Part shown: positions 11,801-23,430 of the stretch, piece after piece | Position numbering within the stretch: the first letter of the stretch is position 1 | Layout: each line of letters begins with the position of its first letter | NCBI RefSeq assembly: GCF_000524195.1 | Contig: NW_020170487.1 | Span: 1-64,000, forward strand | Direction: 5' to 3' | DNA length: 64,000 nt | Source: Echinococcus granulosus | Lineage: Eukaryota; Platyhelminthes; Cestoda; Cyclophyllidea; Taeniidae | Translations under genes and position numbers: made by a program | Notes under the pieces: generated by a model | Databases searched by the model: none | What the model saw: the letters and a program-made list of their open reading frames with translations, nothing else | Told to the model about the DNA's origin: nothing

Positions 11801-14800
11801 AAGCACTTACCGGAGGCAGAGCCCTGAGGCCTATCAATCTCTGTTGACGGTGGTTTGGTATCAATGACAACGCCGTCGGACTGGCCCAAGGCGTTGGAGG
11901 ATGTAGCTGGGATCGAAGGCGGTACAGGTGTTCCTGAGCGTCCCCTTCCGGATCCCTTCGTGAAGCGATGATCACCGCTTCCACCGCGACGACCCGACCT
12001 ACCCCGAGTGGAACCTCCAACACCACTGCCTTTTCGGTGTCCTGCCGTGTGACCATCCTCGTTCTTTAAGATAACGGATCATAAATATTGCCGATTTGAC
12101 AGCAGTCAGCTAGACGAACAAGGTATCACCTTGGAATCAGGATACGGAGAGTTCCGATGATCATCATTGCCGGGCGTAGAGACCCTGGAAGGCGCTTTCT
12201 TTGAGGCAGTTCCATGCGAGGGACCTGTAGGTCCATTTTTGTCCGAGTGCCCAGTCCGCCTTCGACGCGAAGTGCTGTGTTTCTTCACCAAAGCCTTGTA
12301 GCCCTCAGACTTCTTGCTGAGATAGTAGTAGTGAATACACTCCGCCACTGTCTTGTCCAGACTGGCCGCAATGGTAGTGAAGTTCTTTGGTGTAGCCAAG
12401 AAGCGCTCCTTGAAACGCGCCCTGTCCTCTTTTGACCATTTCTCCAAGGACTGTGCTTTCAGATGCTCTGATTTGGGATCAGTGATACGATGAGCGGTGC
12501 AGAGGAAGTGGTAGGACTTTTCCCAGGGTGCCAGGGTAACGGGTGGATCAATAGCATACTCCTAGAAGAGGGGGGACGGTGACATCAACTCCACCACGCC
12601 TTCCATGACAATAACCATACATACGACTGAAGGTGATAGGACACTACCTTCATTTTGGCAATGTCTTCGACAAGATCGCACACTTGATCGCCATCAGCTC
12701 CATTCGAACCGGCGTTGGAACCAGTATCTGTTTGTAAAAAAAAATTTAAAGCACGGGTAAGCAGCAAAAATTGGTCCGGCTACAAGTCGTTCCATAGCAT
12801 TAATGCTTTGAAACAAGGCACTAGATGATTACTTTAGTCATTCGCAATAAAACGCCCTCAAACATGTATGTGTAGTACCTTAAAATGGGTTTACAGATAA
12901 AGAGTAGAATAGCCGAAAGCAAAAAAAGAGATTCAATAACGAAGCAGAAGCGTTGAGAGGTTATTGGCCTTGTGAACTAATCCCAAAAGACTAGCACAGT
13001 AATGTCTAGGGTTCATGACCCCAAATGTTTCGTTGTCATTTAGTGTAAAATTATGTAACACTAGTTGCCTAAATCAGAATCAGTAAATCTACCTACTTTA
13101 CGCACAACTTTTTTACTTCTATTCCTACAATATTAACTAGCACGCTGTCATCCCACAACTCTGCTGGGAGAATCTTATTTTAGGTTTTAATCTAAATTAC
13201 TACGACTATTTATGCTAGAGGCAAAAAACGTAAAGAAAGGAGATACATGGATACAACAGTAAGCGTACCGTGACCGTCTTCACCCTTGCCTCCGTCCTTC
13301 TGGCCCTGGTCTTCGCGAATCTTCTTCATCTCGGGAAAGGCCTTATCGAATATCTCCCGATTTTTGGCGTCTTTCTGTTTCCGCTTAGCGCTGTTCATCA
13401 ACTTTTCATGGCGTTTGAAAAATGCCTATCAAGCGTGAAGCAGAGAAGTGTTGTGACAAAATCAATGCATAGCTATTCGAAAAAACAGAATTTATTTACG
13501 AATACATGTTTATTGCACGTTGAAAAAAAATCCTAGCCATTGGTGTTGTCTCTAACCGCTTAACTTCTTGTTTTCTAAAATGGATCCACCCTGCTCACCT
13601 GTGCATGACGAGCATAGTGCTTGGCAAGAATTCGGAGCCTCGCTCTCTCCGCCCGCTTGCGTCGGTGGATGTACTTAATAAGTTGGCGTCGAAACCCGTT
13701 TTTGTAAACTGACTGGACATGCTGAAGTGCAGGCAGATCGGAGGGCTGTCGGTAGACGGGTAGAGCGCAGGGACATGAACTCACTGATCGTCCACAAAGA
13801 CGCGCAAGGCTCTCGTGTTGTCTCTTTGCGCGCGAACGTGTCTCTGAGAGAAGAGCCTGAAGTAAAAAAGAAACGTTCGATTAGAACAATCATCTCCGCA
13901 GCATAAGAACTCACGGTCACCACTATAGAGAACAATCCAGGCCATTACAGATGTAGAATATTGCGAATCACGATTCTGTAACTAGGGCCATGTTGCCACG
14001 ACAGGTTTACGTCTGGAAGATTTCAACTTCAGAGAGATGAAGCAATAGAGTTTACCATCTGTTTTTTTTGCAAACGAGATGACCATTACCGACGCTAATT
14101 CAATAAACTTTTATTCTATTACCACATTGTTGACATGGGGTTACGCTCATAACACCAATGCTAAAACTGCCAGCAATCAGGATTACCTTTACCTTTGAAA
14201 GGTCCCCTGTAGTGGTGCAAAAAAATGTATGATGTACTCAGGACTATATTGCGATGATCAAAATAAAATAATGACGACTATGAGCGCCAAAAATGACTCC
14301 AAGAAGGAAAAGCAAGAGACCAAACAACCAAATTGTATCGGGATAATTCGTACATCTAGTTATGCAAACATAACTGTCATACATGATGCGACTACCTCTT
14401 TCGTGACTGGCAGCTCTGATTACGCAATCCAGTGATGGCATTCTCCCAGCTCTTCTGTGCATTTGTAGCAAAAACCACTTCTAGACTTTGGCACTTCATA
14501 ATATCTCAATATAAATCTGATCTAAATTATAATTCGGATTAGTAAAGAACTGCATCCGTTTCCGATGCCAACTTAAAAACTATTCAGCTTAATGAACAAA
14601 TCAATCCTATTACAATTTCCGAAATCTACATATTTGCTACTAATGGTAGTCACCGTAACAAGTCCGAAATACAAAAATATTGGAGGCCTCATTGCAGCAC
14701 AAATGCAATCGCGTCCAACTCAAATTTCAAGAGGTATACTGGCAGTCCACCTGAATAGGGTTCTCGTAGGCGCGTTCATCCTCTAGCTCATTGACGGAGA

Positions 14801-17800
14801 GAACTTTGGCGCGATGGGGAGTGGGAGGCGCAACAGTGGTCTCATTCTTCAGATCAGCGGTGAGACTGGACTCGCGGTCCATGAGGTAGCGCAGATGACC
14901 CTCCTCCTTGTTGATGCGCACCTCAATTTCGTGAAGGCGGCGTTGCATCTCCTCGCGCTCACGCTGCAACTTCGCCTCCACTGTATCCAGCAGCCTCGCC
15001 TCCTCTGGTGCCGGTGATATTGCCTCCACCTGAAATAGTAAGTCTCGAACTCACCATATTGCTAATGCGTAACGAGTCTGACAGTACATAATAAAATTAG
15101 GCCATCAACCTGAAGCGTATAGACCCAAAGCATTTTTTGGAATATCATGATGAAGATACGAGCAAAAAATCAAGTACTTAAGAGGTAATCTGAAAGGAAT
15201 CTTTAACAACTGTTTCTGTTGCCATATGGGAGATAAACAAAAACATATGGAATCAGAGCCTCACTTTGAATCCATAATCATGTGACTACGCAAGCTTTTT
15301 CAGTCTTCCGTAATTTGGTTTCAGCATTACCTATGATGCTGATCTCTCATCCCCTCTACTTGTAGACAACAGAACTGCCTTCCAGATTCATGTCTTTATA
15401 AGTAACTCGGACACTGCACTATCTGGCAGTAGATAATGAAAAGATTGAACGAAAAGGTCGGAAAAAAAGAGGGAAAAGGGATTTATCGCTGTCGAACGCG
15501 TGAATACAAGGCATAAAACCCAAACACGATAAAAGGAATTCATTAAGATTTTCGCCCATAAAACTCCAGAATGTCTTCTATAAGTTGGATCAAATGCACA
15601 TAATGAAACAATATTTTGCAACATCAACAAAATAGAGTCAGCATCAATCACCATTGGGTATATTCAAATTAGGATGAAGTTGAACTAGAGCTACTAAATT
15701 ATCAACTCATGCATTTACACGTAGTAAATATTGCATTGCTTTCAGAAAGGCATCATTGAATCACAAACTCCATGTCTCCAATTCGAGGCAGCAAGATCAC
15801 GACAGGACTTAGATGTCTCCAATTTCAGTGTTCTGTTGCTAGATAGTGTTGCCAAACATACTAGGTAAGAAGGACACTTCTGACTGTTGTAGACCACTGA
15901 ATTTCGCCCCTCTAACCAGATTGATATTAAAAAATTGATCAGTTTCTTTCTCAATCGAATTGATGAGACGTCGGGGCAAAAAAATCTAGCATTCCCTCCA
16001 AAAATAATCCCAACATAACTCCTCAAAAGACGGATCTTTTAGCTCAATTACGACTAAGCCTGTAGGGTAATAAGTTGGATATAAAATAAGCCCACAAGGT
16101 TGAATTAGATGTGGTTGGATTAGCCCACCAGATGAGCTAGCTGGGACGGGCTGAAATAGGAACCGTACCTGCGGATGGTAGGCAGGTTCCTTAGTCTGTT
16201 GACGAAGCATCCCGCTACCACCCGGCATGGTGTGTGCAGTGCTGTGAGCATGGTAACCCATACCCCCTCCACTACCACCGTCGGCTGGGATAGCGGTTTG
16301 CTGCGACTGCTGCGGTTGTCCTCGGTAGCTTCCGCGGGAGGAAGAGGTGGAGTTGGAGGTGGTGTGAAGGTAACCCGATCTACCAGCCGCGGCCAAGGCA
16401 GCCGCTCGTTGCCGATAGACACCGGTGTTGTTAGCAGCAGCAGCTGCAGCGGCAGAGGAGGCGACTTGTTGTTGAGCCGCTACTGCCACCGCCGCTGCTG
16501 CCGCCAGATTGCTGTAGGCTGCGGCCGCGGCTGCTGCTACCGCTGCTGACGATGACGAAGATAATGAGGATGATTGTGATAAGGTGTTCGGTGAGGAGAC
16601 TAGAAGCTGAGACTGGAAGGGCAAGGCACATAATCATGCACTTAATCTAGCAGTCATACCCCACGAGGCCTCAAATAAAGCTAGACCTTAACGAGATTTC
16701 TAGCAGGGCCACGCATATATGATGCTCCGATTGCCTTGGCTGAACTTACACCGCATATATATGCCAGATTAAAAGGAGGCCAAGTGGACTGGAACGAATG
16801 AAATAAACAACAAGTGGTGTCATTGCCTACAATATAAAAAAGGGCCATAGTGATTGGTTTATCTCTTGGACCTGGTAGCAACGTTAATAATGGATATTAG
16901 CTGTTCCCATTACATCCATATTGCCGCCATCTCTCAAAATGCTGCTGTTGAACCTTTGGGAGATCGCAGCCTCATTTTTACGTATGTTTACGCAGACGAC
17001 GCTATTGGCGATTGTAATTTATGACAATGAATGAATGCAAGCAACAACAGATTTCAAAGCCGTATTTTAGCACATCTGATACCAAGAGACAATCGAACGG
17101 CAAGATAATCCTAGTCTGTGTTTATCGTAAAAATATCAAGCAAAACCTACGGAATTTGAGTGGAAATAAACTCTTTCGCAAACAGTCTATTCGAACTAAA
17201 ATATCAGAAATTCATTAGAAGGTACAAAGTATAACTTATCACTTGATTATACAAATTCGTGTAGACGTATTCCTATACAAAACGGGCATTGCTAGTTATC
17301 AGTACAGAAGTAAGTTCGGACACCTTGAGCGTGAAATTAGCTATCTAGAGTTTTAAAGCGATTCTTTCCCATAAGTGATAATGCAGAAGGACTTTAACAT
17401 TCCGTAATTTCTACATTTCAGAATATCGAAGGAGACGGAAATTGATAAATACATTCGGTTTTTAAATAAATGAAATGAACATTTGGGAACCTGGTATCAT
17501 TACGATACAGAATGCTCTTAGAAGAATCGATGGGACACTAACACCATCAACTCAAAAACTCAGGCTAGAACTCCAAGGCTGAAGTAATCGTTTAAACCAA
17601 CTCTTACCCCAGGCTGTCGTTGACCAACATTTCTTTGCGCATAAGACTCCGAGGGTTGGTAGTAGCTCGAAGAGACCGAGGACCTGCCCCCGGAAGCCGC
17701 GACCTGCTGTTGCTGCTGTTGCTGAGCCACATTAGTAAACAAAGCCAGAATGGCTGTCTTACTGTTTGCAGCGGTCTGCAGCAACTGTCTACTCAGCATC

Positions 17801-19696
17801 TCATGCTGCTGTTGCTGTTGGCGCGAGAGAGAAGAGGACTGGGAGAGGTAAGGTGAAGACGAGGGTGGTGCTGATGTAGGGGGCACAGAGGACCCCGATG
17901 AGGAGACAAGACGAGGCCGTTTTGAGGGCGGCACCCTGCCTCCACTGCCTATCGACTGTCCACTGCCACGTGTCTATAGAAGCAAAAGAGATTAGCGGAG
18001 CTAAGAAATGCACAAAATCTTTGCCGGTGGAAAGCAGGAGATTCTTACCAAATCCTGGAGATTATCACCATGACCTAGATGCGTGGCCGCAGCAACTGCA
18101 GCGTAGGCTGGATGAAATTGAGCAGAATTGGCTGGCAAAACGGAGTAGCCAGTGCCAGAGCCTGTGGTAGAGGATCGCAGGGAGGCTGAAGCCGAAGAGG
18201 AGGGGCGGTGAGGGTAGGCAGCTACAGCTGTTGCCGCCGACACCAACTGTTCTGGTAAAGACTGCTGAGGTTGACTTCCACCGCCACCGTACTCGATACT
18301 ACCGCCGCCACTGCCGCCACTGCCGCCACCTACCCTGGGTTGGTTGAATGGAGCTGAAGCTGCTGAGCCCGGCCGACCTAGCAATATTCATCCATATTCA
18401 CATTTAACATTAGTACCACTCAACACTTAAATGGATAATCATCGAGTTTTACCGAGTAACGCAACCCTATATTGCCTTAAACAAAAGAACCAGGCGCTAT
18501 TTTGACAAAATTCGCACGATTAATGGTACTATGATTTGACAGAGGCCATTTTAGTTTCATTTTGCCACAGAAAACAACGAATAACCAATAACCTGAAGCG
18601 GATTGGCCCCCAAGACCGCCCAAGGAGCCACTAGAGGGACGAGGAATACCGGTCTGCGGAGACTGTCGATGATGAGTAGGAGAGCGGGAACGAGATACAG
18701 ATGGCTGAGGCACCTGAGCACTTAACATCTGTTGTTGGGACGTTGCTTGTTGATAGTGCGATTGCTGTTGTTGCTGCTGCTGTTGTTGCGCACGTAGATT
18801 TTCCAAAACTGGGAAGTAGAGGCTGATTTATTTAAAGCCAGAATGCAGGCACTTTCATAATCATATCCTTAGCCAGGAGATCATTAATTCACCCCTATAT
18901 TGTGACAAAAAACTGACCTCAATAGTCAAAGAATCACACGTCAGACGGTTACCGTAATAGGGACCAAGTGTGGTGGGTGCAAGCGACCTCGTGAGGTGAG
19001 ATTCATCAAGTTAAATTCCATCTAGCAAATCTTGCAAGATTAAGTTAGTTATTTTCTAGCCTGAACTCTAAAATGTTGTGATAGAGAGCTCAATGCCAGC
19101 AACCAAACACTAGAGTTAATTCAAATGGAATTTTTTACTAGATGGTTAAACCCAAGAACATATCATTAGCATTGTTTTTAAGGAGTGGTAAATAAGTATA
19201 ATGCCATGAACTAGATCCAAAATAAAGCAGCAAGTAGTTGGACAAACTACTATGAGCAGCTAAAAATTTCGCCTTTTTGGAAATTGTATCGCTCATCCTT
19301 GGACTGAAATCTAGAAGCTCCGATTGAATATGGGATACCGTATATAGTCATTTTACACTCACATGAATGGATAAGATTGGGATTTGCACGAGAAAAGGTG
19401 GCGATAAGTTCCTCTATGCCAGACTGAGTGCCTTGCTGTTGCGGCTGCTGCTGTGGCTGCTGCGGTAACTGAGATTGAACACGCATTGAAGGGACACTGA
19501 CACCACCGGAGGGGGGCAACTGACCACTTCTGGCCAAATTAAGCCAAGAGAATGAGCTCTGATCGAGGAGAGGGTGAGAACTGGTGCTGCTATTACTGCT
19601 TCTTCCATCGGAAAAACGACCTCCGCTACCACCACCGCTACCTCCGGGAGGCTGACTACCGCCGCCAACCGGACCGGATGAGTAAGCAGCTCCCAT
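5877..19696 (-). CDS. NCOR: NCoR/SMRT-type nuclear receptor corepressor
   Basis: Twenty-four exons with fully compatible phases (6420 nt, about 2139 residues): 19363-19696, 18593-18808, 18049-18377, 17608-17973, 16169-16612, 14751-15029, 13599-13856, 13269-13425, 12648-12727, 12130-12561, 11811-12063, 11628-11740, 11410-11544, 11081-11342, 10336-10559, 10065-10266, 9746-9991, 9520-9668, 8781-9137, 7531-8010, 6933-7274, 6730-6865, 6176-6564, 5877-6113. Family signatures in order: SKRPRL (exon 4), a charged coiled coil (exon 6), LPVYRQPSD then a basic helical region (exons 7-8; vertebrate LPLYNQPSD), the deacetylase-activating region and SANT (exons 9-10), AAAAY followed by AILIGDF-TAQQL (exon 16; vertebrate TILNDYITSQQM), and MDRSAQLQPLPLP (exon 20; vertebrate LDPTAQLRIMPLP). 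NCoR/SMRT proteins are nuclear scaffolds that activate HDAC3 and are recruited by unliganded nuclear receptors. The N-terminus is rich in Gln, Ala, Gly and Ser. The start is the first ATG of exon 1 in a good context (AAAAATGG). A second SANT domain was not found. Confidence 0.9.
11343..11409 (-). other. GC-AG intron in the corepressor gene
   Basis: On the minus strand the exon ending in KAYAL is followed by GCAAGT rather than GT, and the 67-nt intron ends in CAACAACAG. Phase is 0 on both sides and the frame continues as GINPTIQRG. Without splicing the frame meets a stop two codons later (GCA AGT TGA). GCAAGT is the usual consensus for the minor GC-AG intron class. Confidence 0.7.
12130..12727 (-). 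other. Deacetylase-activating (DAD) and SANT region of the corepressor
   Basis: Exons 12648-12727 and 12130-12561 encode residues of about 795-965. The SANT segment starts at EKWSKEDRARFKERF and contains TPKNF, then ECIHYYYLSKKSEGYKALV. In human SMRT, Lys449, Tyr470, Tyr471, Lys474 and Lys475 of this region contact inositol tetraphosphate and HDAC3. The equivalent Lys (PKNF, about residue 880), Tyr-Tyr (about 900-901) and Lys-Lys (about 904-905) are all present. The alignment is by eye against remembered SMRT sequence. Confidence 0.85.
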
Positions 19697-21215
19697 TTTT
19701 AGTGAGTTGATAGCTGCTAGAGGCATAGAGAAGTATAAAACCATGAAAGAACGTCAAATAAGACAGTAAATCTTGTAATAGTTAAATAAAACTTTTTGAC
19801 GACGTTTGGACTCAATAAAAAACAAATGTAGCTTGTAAATGGCCTAAAAGAACTAATAAAAAGTTGAAGTCACAGTAAGTTTTTCATTGATACTTGGACG
19901 AAACAATATTAATGCGGATTATCACAGTCGCGCTACCAAAACACCAACAAATTGGGCGCATTCTGTTTGACAAGTACGACAACGAGTAAATTCGCGTTTA
20001 AGAAATAAAATTGTCCAAACACCAGGTAAGCCCATATTAGCTGTTTAAGCAATTCACGTACAAATTACCAGAATACGTAGACGAATAAACACATGCTGTG
20101 AGTAGGCAATATACTTAAAGGATCAAGGCTAACAGGGTCATCCTACTAAGTAGCCATGGCGAGAAGTGGGGAAATGAACATAGAATACAGATGAACTACC
20201 TTCCAAATTTTGGCTACAAAATGGCACCAAATCACAAACACAATTGCAGACAAACTCCACAATAGTGTTAAACCATCATTGCGACTATAATGACCTTAAG
20301 CATGCCTCCTTTTGAAGGATACGAGAACGTAAATCCTAACCAAAAAAGGTGATTTCTATGGTTTATCCCTATTTTTGGTAAGCAGCGAAAGCTCTAATTT
20401 TGAGTTGTTATTGTTTTTGAATTTTTTAGTTTTGTTATTCAAGTTTCGTGCATCCGTCAAAATTGTGTCCACTATACTTCGCTCTTTTACTTTGTTTTAG
20501 CAAAGCCACATAGTTAATCTCTTCTGCTGTAAAAAAGCTATAACTTCTGGTCTGTTATAAACACCTATTCCCAAAAGTGTTTACACTAGGTCAGATTATC
20601 ACAAAATCCAATGCTCCAGCAGAAGTAAGTTTGTCGTAACTTACAGCATGCACAAAGGTATCTGGCTTTTGCTAAAGAATGGATTCAGGCCCTAGTAACG
20701 GCCCAGGCGGCAGAGGCTATGGCTACTGAGTAAGCGTACGTCAAAACTGTCTACATTAAACTGGAGTAATTTCAACACAAAATAGATGCAATTACTGAAT
20801 TGAGGAATGTAGCACCCCAACCCTTCCTTGCAGACGAAAGAGTGCATAATGTACATATTCGGCATACAGTAGCGCTTGAGGTTGCTGACATAGCCCGACG
20901 ACCAGCCTACCCAGCAAGGGTAAAATGGCGAAGCGCCTAAGTGGGCCCTTTGCCAAAACCGAGAGCTAAGTAAACACTTGACATACTGCGGGTAATACCT
21001 TGAAATTCTTTTTCCATTTTCAGCCACCTGTGAAATTACATGGCTAGCTCAACACTAAAAGTTGGATAATCATTTGTTTTTCAACAATTTAAGCCGAAAA
21101 CATCATGATCTACAAATGGTTGGACTAAATGTAAGTCGGTTAATACAAAATTCCCTTATATTTTTTGAATGAGGGGTGTTTCACCTAGGCACTTTAATTA
21201 GCTCGTTACTTTTAT
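19697..21215. other. Upstream region of the corepressor gene
   Basis: About 1.5 kb, AT-rich. The first coding exon appears to be preceded by an acceptor (CTCTAGCAG, ending near 19715), so untranslated 5' exons may lie here, but I cannot place them. The 111-residue minus-strand frame at 20692-21027 has no recognisable motif and is not called as a gene. Confidence 0.45.
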
Positions 21216-21392
21216 TTGAAAGGATCTACGCAGCGTCCCAAGTCCATCCTGGAGGCAAAAGGAGGAAATCTTTGTCGGTGTACAGAAGGACTGAGGGGCT
21301 GTGGGCAAGGCCCGGAGGCCATGCCGCAAAGCAGGAGTACAGTGACGGAGCCTCAATTGAACACGTAACCAAAATGAAGAGTTAAACAATCA
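21216..21392 (+). repeat. Dispersed repeat family copy
   Basis: It contains AGTCCATCCTGGAGGCAAAA, the core GAAGGACTGAGGGGCTGTGG, then AAGGCCCGGAGGCCATGCC. The 3' tail is GTAACCAAAATG, followed by GAGTTAAACAATCAA. The tail is nearly identical to that of the copy at 23285-23430, which marks a shared 3' end. Confidence 0.65.
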
Positions 21393-21486
21393 AAGCATTA
21401 CATTTTGGATAAGCATGTCTTATTTCATTCGTTTTATATACCTGACGATTTTTCTGGTATGTGTGGAATGCAGAAATAGCGAAATC

Positions 21487-21704
21487 CTTCCTCCTCCTCC
21501 TNNNNNNNNNNNNNNNNNNNNNNNNNNNNNNNNNNNNNNNNNNNNNNNNNNNNNNNNNNNNNNNNNNNNNNNNNNNNNNNNNNNNNNNNNNNNNNNNNNN
21601 NTCCTCCTCCTCCTCCTCCTCCTCCTCCTCCTCCTCCTCCTCCTCCTCCTCCTCCTCCTCCTCCTCCTCCTCCTCCTCCCCCTCCCCCTCCTCCTCCTCC
21701 TCCT
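21487..21704 (+). repeat. (TCC)n microsatellite
   Basis: A perfect TCC/GGA triplet array flanks and fills this interval and is interrupted by 100 unknown bases. Near the right end there are two CCCC-type interruptions. The long poly-Leu, poly-Ser and poly-Gly frames across it are products of the repeat. Confidence 0.95.
21502..21601. other. Assembly gap (100 N)
   Basis: Exactly 100 undetermined bases lie inside the TCC array. A round number of this kind is usually a placeholder, so the true array length is unknown. Confidence 0.98.
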
Positions 21705-22707
21705 ATACTGTGCAATTTATTCACTGAAGATGCATTTCCCGGCATCATGAAGTTATCCCAAAGTTGGCCCACCAAATTAGCAGAAAAAAACGCGTTGTCA
21801 ATTTAAAAACCTTACGTTTAAAAAGGGAAACAAAAGCATTCTGTCTGATTATCCTAAAATGATGGAGAGGATGGTCTTTTGATATTTTTTGAAAAATTTC
21901 TTGTCATTAAACGAGAATAATTTTAGCTGAGGTTTCTCGGTAATCGTAAGCTTCGTTTGTAAATGTAATGCATTAATTAATCACACAATTAGGCATCTAA
22001 ACAGGAGATTGAGGTGAAGAGGGCAATGGTGAAGCAAAATCCAGACAGATGGAGGTATATAAGACGGGATTTACGGTTACAGTCATTGTATATATGAAAC
22101 ATATGAGCAAAAAAACGGATCCACTTTGAATTGAGGTCACCTGCTAAGGGTCATTTAAGTGAGAGGCTAAGCCCTCTGGAGTGGACCTTGTTAAGGACCT
22201 GATTTTGTAGGCCTCGTTGTATTTATTCTAGTAATCAGGCTGTCCTGGCACCGGCTCACTGCAGCTCTTCTCCAAAACTGAAACACCACACAAAGTACTT
22301 TTGTTAACATTTACCATGCTTTCAGTTGTCTGTGAAATGGACGCCTAAGTATGCCCCAAATTACCGACCCTATTTGCAGTCCTTCTATTAATGATGGTCA
22401 GTTCCCTTCCCATAAAATTACGGAATATTTCAGTAGAACTTCTGCTATATTTGTGGGAGTGTAAAAGTGATACGAAGGTTAACACCTCTGTTCCCCTTTA
22501 TGTTTCAATACGTGTTGAGATCACGAGGATTTGATAACCTTGAAAGCCTCTAGCCCCGGCAGCCATCAGCAACTAAGCGGGTTCTTCAAAGTCATTTACT
22601 TATTTCCTTAAATACCCTTAAAATTCATGTCATTAAATATGATGGTGCATGAATAATGCTCAGCTTTATTTATCCACCATTATTATTTAGAATGAGTGAC
22701 TGAAGCG

Positions 22708-22886
22708 CTGCGAATCTTTCCTGAAGTCGGGTAAAGTAATAACGCTAAGCCATAAAGTGTATTGTCAACATAGAGAAGGGCTGAGGTTCTACTAGCATTG
22801 TTTGAAGAGCAGGCTGCCTAGCGAATATGTAGTGGCGGGGCCTTAAGCGCCCGTGTAACCAACCGCAGAGTTAAATAAACAATCAA
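22708..22886 (+). repeat. Dispersed repeat family copy (diverged)
   Basis: It contains TTCCTGAAGTCGGGTAAAGT, then GTATTGTCAACATAGAGAAG joined to GGCTGAGGTTCTACTAGCAT. It ends with GTGTAACCAACCGCAGAG and TTAAATAAACAATCAAGG. The order of blocks matches the other copies, with point changes and small indels. Confidence 0.65.
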
Positions 22887-23284
22887 GGTGTTTGAGCGTT
22901 GTCCCCTGCGCTTCCCTTAGTTAAGGTTCCACGTTGACCTTTAAAACGTAGCCGGTGCTGTAAGAAAAACACCCACGAAACATCTGCATCAGTCATCAAA
23001 TTAGAGTTTAACTGAGAATATGCTTAGCTGTAGTGTCTCAGCGATTTCACTGGATCTGGAGTTTTGCCCAGTTGGGGAAATGCACGGGTGAAAGAGGAAA
23101 GTACCGGACATTTGATATGTCTACCGTTAGACTTCAAACCACTGGCCTAAGACCCGATTTATTTATTAAATGACGGCGTTTAAAATAGTTTTTGGGGAAT
23201 AAGGTTTCCCGTCTGCTCCTCCTTGCTACTTGTTCCTACTTCAGTGCCGCCTAGCTTCAGTCTATCAAGGCTCTGTCTAGCTGG

Positions 23285-23430
23285 TGGAGGTATTCCTGAA
23301 GTTGGAGTCAAGCGCAGGAGAATGATAGATGTATTACTGATGTACAGTAGAACCAAGGCTATCAGCATGGCTCGGAGGTCATATCGCCTATCGGAAGTAA
23401 CCAAAATGCGGAGTTAAACAATCAATGTGA
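23285..23430 (+). repeat. Dispersed repeat family copy
   Basis: It contains TATTCCTGAAGTTGGAGTCA, a middle part with CTATCAGCATGGCTCGGAGG, and the 3' tail GTAACCAAAATGCGGAG followed by TTAAACAATCAATG. The tail matches the copy at 21216-21392 closely. Confidence 0.65.

Noticed and set aside
16175..16549. 124-residue plus-strand frame
   Set aside because: It is the antisense of the poly-Ala/Gly/Ser exon 16169-16612 of the corepressor; codon repeats there open several frames.
20692..21027. 111-residue minus-strand frame
   Set aside because: No motif, no splice context and a composition typical of non-coding AT-rich DNA; kept only as a remark on the region.
21415..21775. Poly-Leu, poly-Ser and poly-Gly frames of about 90-113 residues
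   Set aside because: They consist of the TCC microsatellite and the N gap.
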